Origin: Acidobacteriaceae bacterium
Lineage (GTDB): Bacteria > Acidobacteriota > Terriglobia > Terriglobales > Acidobacteriaceae
Length of the DNA stretch: 12,790 bases
Direction: 5' to 3'
Assembly (NCBI GenBank): GCA_030040115.1
Contig: JASHUH010000613.1
Span: 1-12,790 of the forward strand
Under the pieces are notes generated by a model that worked only from the letters and a program-made list of their open reading frames with translations, had not been told where the DNA came from and did not search any database. Both the position numbers and the translations under genes were made by a program. This document shows positions 1 through 6,463 of the stretch, in pieces (position 1 is the stretch's first letter; each line of letters opens with the position of its first letter).

Positions 1-554
1 GTGCCGAAATGAGGAGCATGTACAAAATAAATCCTTCCGTCCCGAACATCTACAACTAACCCCGTATGCTCAATGTGTTTGGAATCACGCCAAAAAATCG
101 CATCTCCGGCTTGCGCATCCGATGCATTTGTCGAAAATTGTCCGTGGAGACGCAAAGCATTGGCCTGACCAGCGGCATTTGTGTGCATGTTGATATAGTT
201 ATCAGGATCTGCGTCAAACACGTTTTGCACTAATCCAGAACAATCCAGACCTGTCCTTGCGCATTTCCCTCCCCAAACATATGGAATGGGGGGATTTCGA
301 TTCGCAAATGCATTAGCTGCATTGACACGGTCTTTTGCAGTTTCTCCTTCTTCGTCGATGTACCGTAGCGGATTGTTTAACCCATACGCATACATGTTGA
401 ACGATTGAGGATTGTCGATTGGCCATGGTCCAGGATCAGGGCTCAAGAATCTGCCCATCGTAGACGCAAAGTAGCGAGCAGTGAAGTAGTCGTTTCCGGA
501 TTCGGTATCCCGTTCTTTGCCGGTGAAGCGGGATGAACAAACTTGGGGCAGCAT
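1..554 (-). CDS. Displaced Rhs tip: Rhs core motif plus NlpC/P60 domain (partial, runs off the window)
   Basis: Seen: counted from the ATG at 554, residues 9-45 carry the Rhs repeat-associated core signature (RFTGKERDTESGNDYF, then ARYFASTMGRFLSPDP) and residues 54-65 the usual NMYAYGLNNPLR. A linker is followed by an NlpC/P60 fold: YVWGG at 92-96, LDCSGLV at 103-109 with nucleophile Cys105, a GDAIFWR strand at 150-156, catalytic His163 in EHTGLVV, and a third polar His179 in YFVHAP. The frame is open upstream only to a TGA at 581-579, so the thousands of residues of beta-cage of a full Rhs protein are absent. A GGAGG at 572-568 sits 13 bases before the ATG, so translation is possible but not assured. 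Known: NlpC/P60 domains cleave peptidoglycan stem peptides or act as other thiol hydrolases and occur as Rhs C-terminal toxins. Inferred: this is an orphan Rhs-CT module, silent or a recombination donor. The C-terminus and any immunity gene lie outside the window. Confidence 0.85.
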   Translation of the reverse strand, partial: MLPQVCSSRFTGKERDTESGNDYFTARYFASTMGRFLSPDPGPWPIDNPQSFNMYAYGLNNPLRYIDEEGETAKDRVNAANAFANRNPPIPYVWGGKCARTGLDCSGLVQNVFDADPDNYINMHTNAAGQANALRLHGQFSTNASDAQAGDAIFWRDSKHIEHTGLVVDVRDGRIYFVHAPHFG

Positions 555-591
555 CGTACTGTTAGCGCCTCCGTCGTATCAACAGGCTGGA

Positions 592-987
592 CTATTTTCT
601 GTACACGATATTGGCGCCGGTATCGACTTCTATTCCCAATCCTGTAAGGAGTACCGGACCGAATGAGGTACCCATTACCTCTACCATCCGCCCACGCTGA
701 TAAGGACCGAGGACGACGAATGGTTTTAAAGTGAGATTTTGATCTAGGAGGCTTCTGCCCTTGGTAGTCCAAACGCCATTGATCTTCATTGGTGCTGAAG
801 CCCCCAAGAATTTCGCCTCTTGAACGAATGTATGATCCGGACGCAGCACAAGAGTCGAGCTTCCCCAACTACCCTGCGCGCTGTAGCTTCCGGCGATGGC
901 CGCTTTCCGCGCCATCCACAATAGAACTGATAGCCAAATACCGACCAAACACGCAAATACGATGATGGTCCATCTCAGTGTCCGCAT
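592..987 (-). CDS. Small one-helix membrane-anchored beta-rich protein; candidate Rhs immunity protein
   Basis: 131 residues from the ATG at 987, chosen because a GGAG stands about 10 bases upstream; an earlier ATG at 1005 has no ribosome binding site. Residues 7-25 form one hydrophobic helix (TIIVFACLVGIWLSVLLWM) followed by a short basic stretch, so the rest is predicted outside the cytoplasm. The remainder alternates short strands (GSYSAQGSWG, STLVLRPDHTFVQ, INGVWTTKG), a layout like small lipocalin-like or immunity-type domains. The start overlaps the stop of the upstream hydrolase frame by 13 bases, which suggests translational coupling. The Rhs fragment begins only a few codons after its stop. 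I do not recognise a named family. Position between an Rhs-like tail and an Rhs tip, plus low GC, points to an immunity protein for a membrane- or periplasm-acting toxin; that role is inference. Confidence 0.6.
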   Translation of the reverse strand: MRTLRWTIIVFACLVGIWLSVLLWMARKAAIAGSYSAQGSWGSSTLVLRPDHTFVQEAKFLGASAPMKINGVWTTKGRSLLDQNLTLKPFVVLGPYQRGRMVEVMGTSFGPVLLTGLGIEVDTGANIVYRK

Positions 988-3074
988 GGGTTTGGCTCCG
1001 TCCATGAAAATGTCTGATTAAACGCATCGAATGTTCCACCGACACCAGCGCCGCCGGTTCCATTTACATTTGCAAAGGGCCCACCTAGTGAACGGATGCT
1101 GTTTCCGTCAGAGGCCGCATATTGCACAACTGGCAAGCTGATGAAGCTGGCGTCATCGGGCGTGGACCAGATGCGCTGCGTGGCTTTTTGGTAATCGCCG
1201 GGCTTGGCGTCGAAAATGTTCGGCACGTAGGTTTGGGGATTGCGATCGTACAGCGGGAATAATGTCGATTGCACCTGCACCATGATGCGATGGCCGGGCT
1301 CGAACACGTGATTCACCATGGGCAGCCCAAACTGGTAAAGCAGCGGCTTGCCGGGCGCGATCGGCTCCGGATGGGCAAAGCTGGTGCGATAGCGGCCGCG
1401 GAAAATGTCGAGCGAGATGGGCAGTTCGTACCCGCCCATGGTCGCGTCGTAAGCGTCGGCGCCCGGATGCACATCGATCAGTTTCACCACCCAATCGCTA
1501 TCGGTTCCGCTAGTCGAGGCATAGAGGTGCACGATGGGCCGTCCGGCGAGATGGAGCGGCGCGGTCAGCGGCGGGGTTTCCCAGGTGAGCACGTCGGGAC
1601 GGCCGTCCACAAAGCGCTGATCGCGCACCAGCCAGGTGCGCCAGGCGTTTTCGTCGTTGTAGTAGAACGGCCGCGGCGTAAACGGCACGGGCTTGGCCGG
1701 GTCGGAGACGTACTGGGCATAGCGGTCCCGATCGCGAGTTGAGCCTGCCGCCGGAGCCTCGAACGAGAGCTTGCCATCCGCTTGGAGATACATCGGCCGC
1801 GAAGTGTATTGGCAGCCGCTTTCGCAGCTCAGCGGCCACTTGTCGAAGCGGTCCCAGTGGTTTTCGCCCGTGTTGTAGATCCACACCGGCGGCGTATCGG
1901 CCTTGGGCGCGCCGTCTTTCAGATACTGATTGAAGAACGGCAGCAAGACTTCCTCACGATATTGGAGCGTGGTGTCGCCCTTCCATTGCAGCGGTCCCAG
2001 GTTCCAGCCTTTGCGGTTGATCTGGCTGTGAAACCACGGGCCCATGACCAGAAAATTCATATTGTTCTTCGTGTCCTTGGGCTCGACGGCCTCATAGGAG
2101 TGGTTCCCGCCCCACATATCTTCCTGGTCCCACAAACCCTGCTCCCAGAGGATCGGCACGGTGAGCGGAACCTTGGCGAGGAGCTTGTCCAGCGCCTGGT
2201 CCTGCCAGAATGCATCGTACGCGGGGTGGTCATGGACCTCGCGCCAGAAGGGAAGCTGCTCGAGGCCACCGTAGCGGGCAAAGTCGCCTGCGGAGCCCAA
2301 CTCGAGAAAATTCGTATAGTCGTCGTAGTTCTCGCGCGGAATGGCTTCACCCGCCCCGCGCGCCGTGGTCTGCTCGGTGAAGTAGTCGAGATTGATCTGG
2401 CGGAAGGCGCCATAGTGGAACCAGTCGTCGCCCATCCAGCCATCGATCATGGGGCTCTCCGGGGCGGCGACTTTGAGCGCCGGGTGCGGGTGAAGAAGCG
2501 CCATCACCACCGTAAAGCCCTCGTACGACGAACCGATCATGCCCACCTTGCCGTTCGATTCAGGAAGGTTCTTCACCAGCCAATCAATAGTGTCCCAGGC
2601 GTCGGTGGTGTCATTGGGCCCGTCGGGATTGAGCGGGCCGGTGGGCGGCGGGGTCATCACGTAGGCGCCTTCCGAACCGTATTTGCCGCGCACGTCCTGG
2701 TAAACACGGATGTAGCCCGCCCTGACGAAAACATCGTCGCCCAGAGGCATGGCGTCCATCATGTGCGGTGAGTTTTCCGCGCTGGCCCGCGCCGCGGCGT
2801 CGTAGGGGGTTCGTGTGAGCACAATCGGCGCGTGCGCGGCGCCCTTGGGAATCATGATGACCGTGTAGAGCTTCACGCCGTCGCGCATGGGGATCATGAC
2901 CACACGTTTGGTGTAGTTGTAATCGGTGCGCGGAGGAGTAAAGTGCTCGGGAATGTCCGGCGTCATCGGCGTAATCTTTTCCTGCGCGCCCGCCAGTGGG
3001 CCTGAGATGAGGCCGAGGATCAAAATAAGGGTGAGGATGGGGGCGAGGCTGGCGGAGCGGCGGAGTGGGCGCAT
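975..3074 (-). CDS. CocE/NonD-family (X-Pro dipeptidyl-peptidase-like) secreted hydrolase with foreign C-terminal extension
   Basis: 699 residues from the ATG at 3074, which has AGAGGA 8 bases upstream; an in-frame ATG at 3161 adds 29 polar residues and would hide the signal peptide. Residues 1-30 look like a signal peptide (two Arg, then ILTLILILGLISGPLAGA). The alpha/beta hydrolase core carries the family nucleophile motif GSSYEG at 181-186 (Ser183), the probable acid Asp316 in GLWDQ and His349 in GPWFHS. The C-terminal jelly-roll domain runs from about 420 to 650 (GHRIMVQVQST at 594-604, YDRNPQTYVPNIF at 609-621). Known: this family hydrolyses esters or amides such as acylated amino acids, beta-lactam side chains or Xaa-Pro peptides; the substrate here is unknown. 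Odd: family members end near residue 650 (from memory), whereas this frame adds about 49 Gly/Asn-rich residues in visibly lower-GC DNA and overlaps the next gene. The extension looks acquired. Confidence 0.93.
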   Translation of the reverse strand: MRPLRRSASLAPILTLILILGLISGPLAGAQEKITPMTPDIPEHFTPPRTDYNYTKRVVMIPMRDGVKLYTVIMIPKGAAHAPIVLTRTPYDAAARASAENSPHMMDAMPLGDDVFVRAGYIRVYQDVRGKYGSEGAYVMTPPPTGPLNPDGPNDTTDAWDTIDWLVKNLPESNGKVGMIGSSYEGFTVVMALLHPHPALKVAAPESPMIDGWMGDDWFHYGAFRQINLDYFTEQTTARGAGEAIPRENYDDYTNFLELGSAGDFARYGGLEQLPFWREVHDHPAYDAFWQDQALDKLLAKVPLTVPILWEQGLWDQEDMWGGNHSYEAVEPKDTKNNMNFLVMGPWFHSQINRKGWNLGPLQWKGDTTLQYREEVLLPFFNQYLKDGAPKADTPPVWIYNTGENHWDRFDKWPLSCESGCQYTSRPMYLQADGKLSFEAPAAGSTRDRDRYAQYVSDPAKPVPFTPRPFYYNDENAWRTWLVRDQRFVDGRPDVLTWETPPLTAPLHLAGRPIVHLYASTSGTDSDWVVKLIDVHPGADAYDATMGGYELPISLDIFRGRYRTSFAHPEPIAPGKPLLYQFGLPMVNHVFEPGHRIMVQVQSTLFPLYDRNPQTYVPNIFDAKPGDYQKATQRIWSTPDDASFISLPVVQYAASDGNSIRSLGGPFANVNGTGGAGVGGTFDAFNQTFSWTEPNPCGH

Positions 3075-3170
3075 GGGGTTGTTCCTCTGGAGTGGGCAAA
3101 CGGAACCGCGAGAGGGTGAGCGCCGTCTTCGGCAGAGAGTCGCCAAGTGAGGCAAGCGCAACCGGGGGCC

Positions 3171-3180
3171 AGTATATCAG
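3171..3180 (-). promoter_or_regulatory. Extended -10 promoter for the CocE-family hydrolase
   Basis: Read on the minus strand, CTGATATACT gives an extended -10 (TG, one base, TATACT at 3176-3171). No good -35 hexamer is seen 16-18 bases upstream, as is usual for extended -10 promoters. It would start transcription about 90 bases before the ATG at 3074. The same TGATATACT string precedes the yebC gene. Confidence 0.45.
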
Positions 3181-3248
3181 AGCAGTGAAAGCGGGAGATC
3201 GCGCCGGGAGGGGGATTTGGAGCGGGCCTTACGTGAGGCGATGCGGGC

Positions 3249-4052
3249 TCACGGGCAGGCACATCCTTTCTTCTCCGCCTCGCGCCTTCTGATCGCAGCT
3301 CCTTCGGGGTCGGTTAAGATGTCGAGCCATCTTGGATCGGGCGAGCCTTCGGCTTCGTAATTGTCGCGCCAGTTCCACCACTTGTAGGGCACGGTCTGCG
3401 GGTAACCTTCGGGGGAGTCCTCCCAGGTTTCCTGACGGCCCAGCGACGTGATGTCGAGATAGCTCCAGGTGGAACCCATCGCCTCGTCGCCGCGATTGTT
3501 GATGAAGTAGGTGCGGTACACTCGCTCGCCATCATGGATGAACACATTGTGACCGTGCCATTGATCGACGCCGAAATCCGCATCGAAGCTGCCGGTGATG
3601 GTGTACCAGGGTATTTTCCAGCCCATGCGGGCCTTCAGGCGCGCGATGTCGGCCTGAGGCGCGCGCGAGGCCCAGGCGAGGGTGGTGTCGCGGGCGTTGA
3701 GATGGGACAGGTGGGAGACCTGATCGGCGCCTAGAGAGCAGCCGCGGCAGGCATGGTCGGGCCAGCCGAACACTCCGGGCTCAAAGAAGGCGCGATAGAC
3801 GATCAACTGCCGCCGGCCCTCGAAGATGTTGAGGAGGCTCACCTTGCCCATGGGGCCTTCGAACTCATACTGCTTCTCAACGGCCATCCACGGCATCCGC
3901 CGGCGTTCTGCGGCCAACGCGTCACGGGAGCGGGTGAGAGCCTTCTCTTTCACCAGAAGCCGCTGACGCGCAGCCTCCCACTCCTGCTGCGATACGACCG
4001 GAGGTGTGTTCTTGGGAAGGTCCGCGTTGCGGGTTGCTGTCGTGGCCGTCAT
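3249..4052 (-). CDS. DUF899 family thioredoxin-like protein
   Basis: 267 residues from the ATG at 4052, which has a strong purine-rich site (GGGGGAAGAG) just upstream; an in-frame ATG at 4112 lacks one. The N-terminal third is a charged helix (residues 21-55, QEWEAARQRLLVKEKALTRS) typical of DUF899. A thioredoxin-like core follows: strands LLNIFEGRRQLIVYRAFF (73-90), the family motif HACRGCSLGADQ (100-111) with Cys102 and Cys105, then FINNRGDEAMGSTWSYLDIT (183-202) and the C-terminal QTVPYKWWNWRDNY. The last residues are KKGCACP, adding two more Cys. Known: DUF899 is related to AhpC/TSA-type folds and is presumed to be a cytoplasmic dithiol-disulfide protein; no reaction is firmly assigned. 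Neighbours: 69 bases downstream of a broken DoxX-like gene on the same strand, probably once an operon, and close to a divergent CDGSH Fe-S gene. Confidence 0.9.
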   Translation of the reverse strand: MTATTATRNADLPKNTPPVVSQQEWEAARQRLLVKEKALTRSRDALAAERRRMPWMAVEKQYEFEGPMGKVSLLNIFEGRRQLIVYRAFFEPGVFGWPDHACRGCSLGADQVSHLSHLNARDTTLAWASRAPQADIARLKARMGWKIPWYTITGSFDADFGVDQWHGHNVFIHDGERVYRTYFINNRGDEAMGSTWSYLDITSLGRQETWEDSPEGYPQTVPYKWWNWRDNYEAEGSPDPRWLDILTDPEGAAIRRREAEKKGCACP

Positions 4053-4121
4053 GATCTCTTCCCCCTTTTCTTGGTTAGTTGCGTTTTGGTGTGACCGGGC
4101 GCCGGCGGTCATGCACAGATT

Positions 4122-4450
4122 TTATGCCGATCCCTCACGTCGCCGCACGAGCGGCAGCACCTCGACGAGCCGGGCATTGCGCAGCAACCGTGGGGCCCAG
4201 ACGAGCACGCCGAAGTATACGGGAAACAGGGTATGACTGAACAAAGAATTTTCGAGGCGCAGATTGGCCGCGACGCCTCCGCCGAGATAGCCGGTGAGCA
4301 GGAGGCCGCCGAGGACCGCGGTGCGGGGAGGATGCAGAGCACCGTGCGGACGAGCAGAATGGCGCCCAGCGGGACTGAGAACTCGTTGGCCAGCCGGTGG
4401 GGGCAAATGCCTTCGACGCAATCCTGACGGAAAAGCTCAAAAAAAGCGCG
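4122..4450 (-). pseudogene. DoxX-like membrane protein, frameshifted and N-terminally truncated
   Basis: Two overlapping minus-strand frames together spell a DoxX-like protein of the small four-helix type. The upstream frame (about 4450-4326) gives FFELFRQDCVEG and then VPLGAILLVRTVLCILP. The downstream frame (4325-4122) gives RTAVLGGLLLTGYLGGGVAA, then LFSHTLFPVYFGVLVWAPRL and a basic end. In relatives these halves are continuous (CILP-RTAVLGA is a typical junction). The switch falls in a run of four C at 4328-4325 read on the minus strand; adding one C restores the frame. The first transmembrane helix expected before FFELF is not found in any frame upstream, so the gene is broken twice. A sequencing error could explain the frameshift but not the missing helix. 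It precedes the DUF899 gene, a pairing I expect for this type of locus. Confidence 0.65.
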
Positions 4451-4743
4451 TCCGTTCGATCTTCTTCTCGCCACGGCGAATGTATTCAGGCGATCCATCT
4501 CGGCCTTTTCAAGTAATGGTCGATCAGGCCATCGGGCCCACGGAACCCCAGCGCTCTGAACGTGATGGGCGGGCATGCGGACGAGATTTGCGGAAACGCA
4601 TTCGAATCCACACCGAAAAAGATTCGGCATCTTGCAGTGCTGAAGCCAGGTGTTGATTACGCTCTGGTCAGGAGTCGGGTGTATGGCTGGTACAATGGCG
4701 GGTTCGTGGCAAAACCCATTTTCTTGAAGAGGAGAATTATCCC
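4451..4743. other. Intergenic stretch with no recognised gene
   Basis: Between the broken DoxX-like gene and the CDGSH gene. On the minus strand one frame stays open from just after the TAA at 4659-4657 to a TGA at about 4491 and spells segments such as RALGFRGPDGLIDHYLKRPR, but it has no convincing start codon and I cannot assign it. It may be a remnant of an older gene. The rightmost 60 bases hold the likely promoter and ribosome site of the CDGSH gene. Confidence 0.4.
4688..4696 (+). promoter_or_regulatory. Extended -10 promoter for the CDGSH gene
   Basis: TGGTACAAT has the extended -10 TG motif one base before TACAAT (4691-4696). No clear -35 is present at the right distance. The start would fall about 40 bases before the TTG start codon. 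An AGGAG ribosome site lies at 4730-4734. Confidence 0.4.
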
Positions 4744-4989
4744 TTGCCTGAGCCCAGGATTGCGCAAATCGGCCCTTATGCGGTGGAAGTGGAAGCGGCG
4801 AAGACTTACTACTGGTGCGCCTGCGGGCGCAGCGGCAAGCAGCCCTTCTGCGATGGCAGCCATAAAGGGTCGGAATTCACACCCGTCAAGTTCGAAGCTA
4901 CGAAGTCCGAGACGGTGTACTTTTGCGGCTGCAAACATACGTCCACGCCTTGCTTCTGCGACGGAACGCATGCACGGTTTCGGACTTGA
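4744..4989 (+). CDS. Double-CDGSH iron-sulfur protein
   Basis: 81 residues starting at TTG 4744, chosen because AGGAG at 4730-4734 is 9 bases upstream and the family N-terminus fits. Two CDGSH [2Fe-2S] sites are complete. The first is CACGRSGKQPFCDGSH with ligands Cys25, Cys27, Cys36 and His40. The second is CGCKHTSTPCFCDGTH with ligands Cys61, Cys63, Cys72 and His76. Each gives the 3-Cys-1-His cluster typical of mitoNEET-like proteins. Known: bacterial CDGSH proteins are small, soluble, redox-active cluster carriers with poorly defined partners. No signal peptide or membrane helix is seen, so it should be cytoplasmic. It is transcribed away from the DUF899/DoxX-like pair; a common role in thiol or redox handling is only suggested by proximity. 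An additional Cys70 sits inside the second motif. Confidence 0.92.
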   Translation: MPEPRIAQIGPYAVEVEAAKTYYWCACGRSGKQPFCDGSHKGSEFTPVKFEATKSETVYFCGCKHTSTPCFCDGTHARFRT

Positions 4990-5326
4990 AGCTGGATGAC
5001 GGGCGAGCTGGGTAGCGGGTCAGCAAGTCAGCAAAGTCGGCGGGTCAGCGAGTCAGCGACTTAATGACCTGTTTTCCTCACCTGGGTGGGGCCGCGGGCG
5101 CAGGGGACGTGACGAGGTCGCGCCCCGGACGCGTGCTCTTACGGTGAAACCGCAGATCCTGTATTCCGCCAGAGTCCGTGACGGGTCGCCGCTCTTTGAG
5201 GCTGCGCAAATTTGATTGCGTTGCTCTGAGACACCCTCCTCGGTTTCGATGCAGAGCGCTTCTCTTTCACAATGTAGGCCATGGCGCTTTTGGCCGACAG
5301 AGAGAGCTGCTTTATGGAATATGGCT
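4990..5326. other. Intergenic stretch between convergent genes
   Basis: Lies between the 3' end of the CDGSH gene (plus) and the 3' end of the GDSL gene (minus). Apart from the octamer repeat at 5019-5059 I see no credible gene, RNA or strong hairpin-plus-T terminator. Short open frames here lack coding character and ribosome sites. Confidence 0.5.
5019..5059. repeat. Octamer tandem repeat (GTCAGCAA / GTCAGCGA)
   Basis: Five 8-base units: GTCAGCAA at 5019-5026 and 5027-5034, one extra A, GTCGGCGG at 5036-5043, then GTCAGCGA at 5044-5051 and 5052-5059. It sits in the convergent intergenic gap. The unit is not a known promoter or operator. A second, different octamer array is at 11753-11784. 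Confidence 0.8.
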
Positions 5327-6214
5327 TTACCACGGCAAAGTGGCGAAGGTGTTTTCAACGGTCACGGCGAAAAACGCGTGGCCGAATTCCGTGGGATGAT
5401 AGATGTCCCAGAAGAAAGTGTGGTCGGGGTCGGCGCAGACTGTGGTTGTGCCGGGCGCGAGGCAGGGAGTGGAGATGTTCGTGAAACCGAAGTGGGTTGG
5501 ATCGGTTTGAATGGCGTTGGCCAGATCGAACACATCGAGGCGGACGATGTGAACCCCCTGGAGAAAATTCTCCAGAGCCAGCAATCGATCGAGCCACTGG
5601 TTGGTGGCGGCGGTGGCCGCAGCGGCAAAAGCGGCATTGGCCTGGGCCGCGGGCAACAAGCCGACGTTGAAGAGATCGGGAATGAGAAAGTGGCGCGCGC
5701 CAGCCTGCCGGAGCAGCAATTCACTTTGTGAAATGCCGAGCGCGATCTGGTAGCCGAGTTCCTGGGGGGAGCCGGAGGTGGCGTCCAGGATGTCGTTGCC
5801 ACCGCCTTCGAGAACGTAGAGGGCCTTGGGGTCGGCTTTGCCGCCCGCGGCCTGGAGGTATTGATCCACCTGCTGCGGCACGCTGGGAATCGTTCCAGCC
5901 GCGGTGACGGCCGGCGTGGTGACCTCGGCGCCGGCGAAGGCGAAGTCGGTTCCACCCGCCAGCGAAGGCTTGAGAGCCGGCAGTCCGAGAAAACCGGCGA
6001 CGTGATCGACCCAAAGAGGACCGTTCGAAAAGCGGCCGTCGTAGTAAGGCGGTGCGGGATCGGCGCCCTTGGTGGCAAGGAAGAGGTTGCCCACGTCACA
6101 GTAGCTGTCGCCGAAGATATAGAGCTGGGTGAAAGCGGGGGTTGTGGCCTGCGCAGCGAGAGACACGAAGGCAAGGAAAGCGGCCAAGGACAGATTGCGG
6201 AGGTTTCTACGCAT
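5327..6214 (-). CDS. Secreted GDSL/SGNH-family lipase or esterase
   Basis: 295 residues from the ATG at 6214. An AAGGAG at 6233-6228 is 13 bases upstream; the ATG at 6226 is only one base from it, and longer starts hide the signal peptide. Residues 1-23 are a signal peptide (MRRNLRNLSLAAFLAFVSLAAQA). The SGNH blocks are visible: FGDSYCDVGN at 34-43 with nucleophile Ser37, the block II Gly near GGTDFAFAGA (87-96), block III GGGND at 137-141 with Asn140, and block V DIYHPTEFGH with Asp270 and His273. Length and block spacing fit the lipase/thermolabile-hemolysin-like branch of the family. Known: these enzymes hydrolyse ester bonds of lipids or acylated sugars; the substrate cannot be read from sequence. 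It stands alone: about 250 bases separate it from the gene upstream. A minus-strand TTGACA at 6318-6313 has no matching -10 at normal spacing. Confidence 0.9.
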   Translation of the reverse strand: MRRNLRNLSLAAFLAFVSLAAQATTPAFTQLYIFGDSYCDVGNLFLATKGADPAPPYYDGRFSNGPLWVDHVAGFLGLPALKPSLAGGTDFAFAGAEVTTPAVTAAGTIPSVPQQVDQYLQAAGGKADPKALYVLEGGGNDILDATSGSPQELGYQIALGISQSELLLRQAGARHFLIPDLFNVGLLPAAQANAAFAAAATAATNQWLDRLLALENFLQGVHIVRLDVFDLANAIQTDPTHFGFTNISTPCLAPGTTTVCADPDHTFFWDIYHPTEFGHAFFAVTVENTFATLPW

Positions 6215-6463
6215 GGTGGTTTCCATTCTCCTTTGTGGGGCGCGGTGGGCGCCGGTTTCCAGGCCGTGGCCTGGCGGGGGATTGCTCTGCGCTTGGGACA
6301 ATAGACCCGGACTGTCAAGGGAGGGTCGAAGACGACATTGTTTTTACTCCACCGGAGGAGGCGAGAGCAAGAAAATGTTTTTGCGCAATGGGATTGGGCT
6401 GTCGTCCCGGGGCGGTTGAGGAGGCGCGGCGGAGGCGCGGGCAAATTGGCGGAGGACGGCGGG

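Noticed and set aside
443..868. A 141-codon minus-strand open frame between the small membrane gene and the Rhs fragment
   Set aside because: It is out of frame with both the Rhs core motif and the membrane protein, each of which shows clear coding character.
1782..2771. A 329-codon plus-strand open frame opposite the CocE-family hydrolase
   Set aside because: It is the antisense shadow of a high-GC gene with recognised catalytic motifs; its translation matches no family pattern and has no ribosome site.
6298..6318. TTGACA followed by TATTGT on the minus strand upstream of the GDSL gene as a promoter
   Set aside because: The spacer is only 9 bases, too short for a sigma70-type promoter, and no -10 is seen at 16-18 bases.
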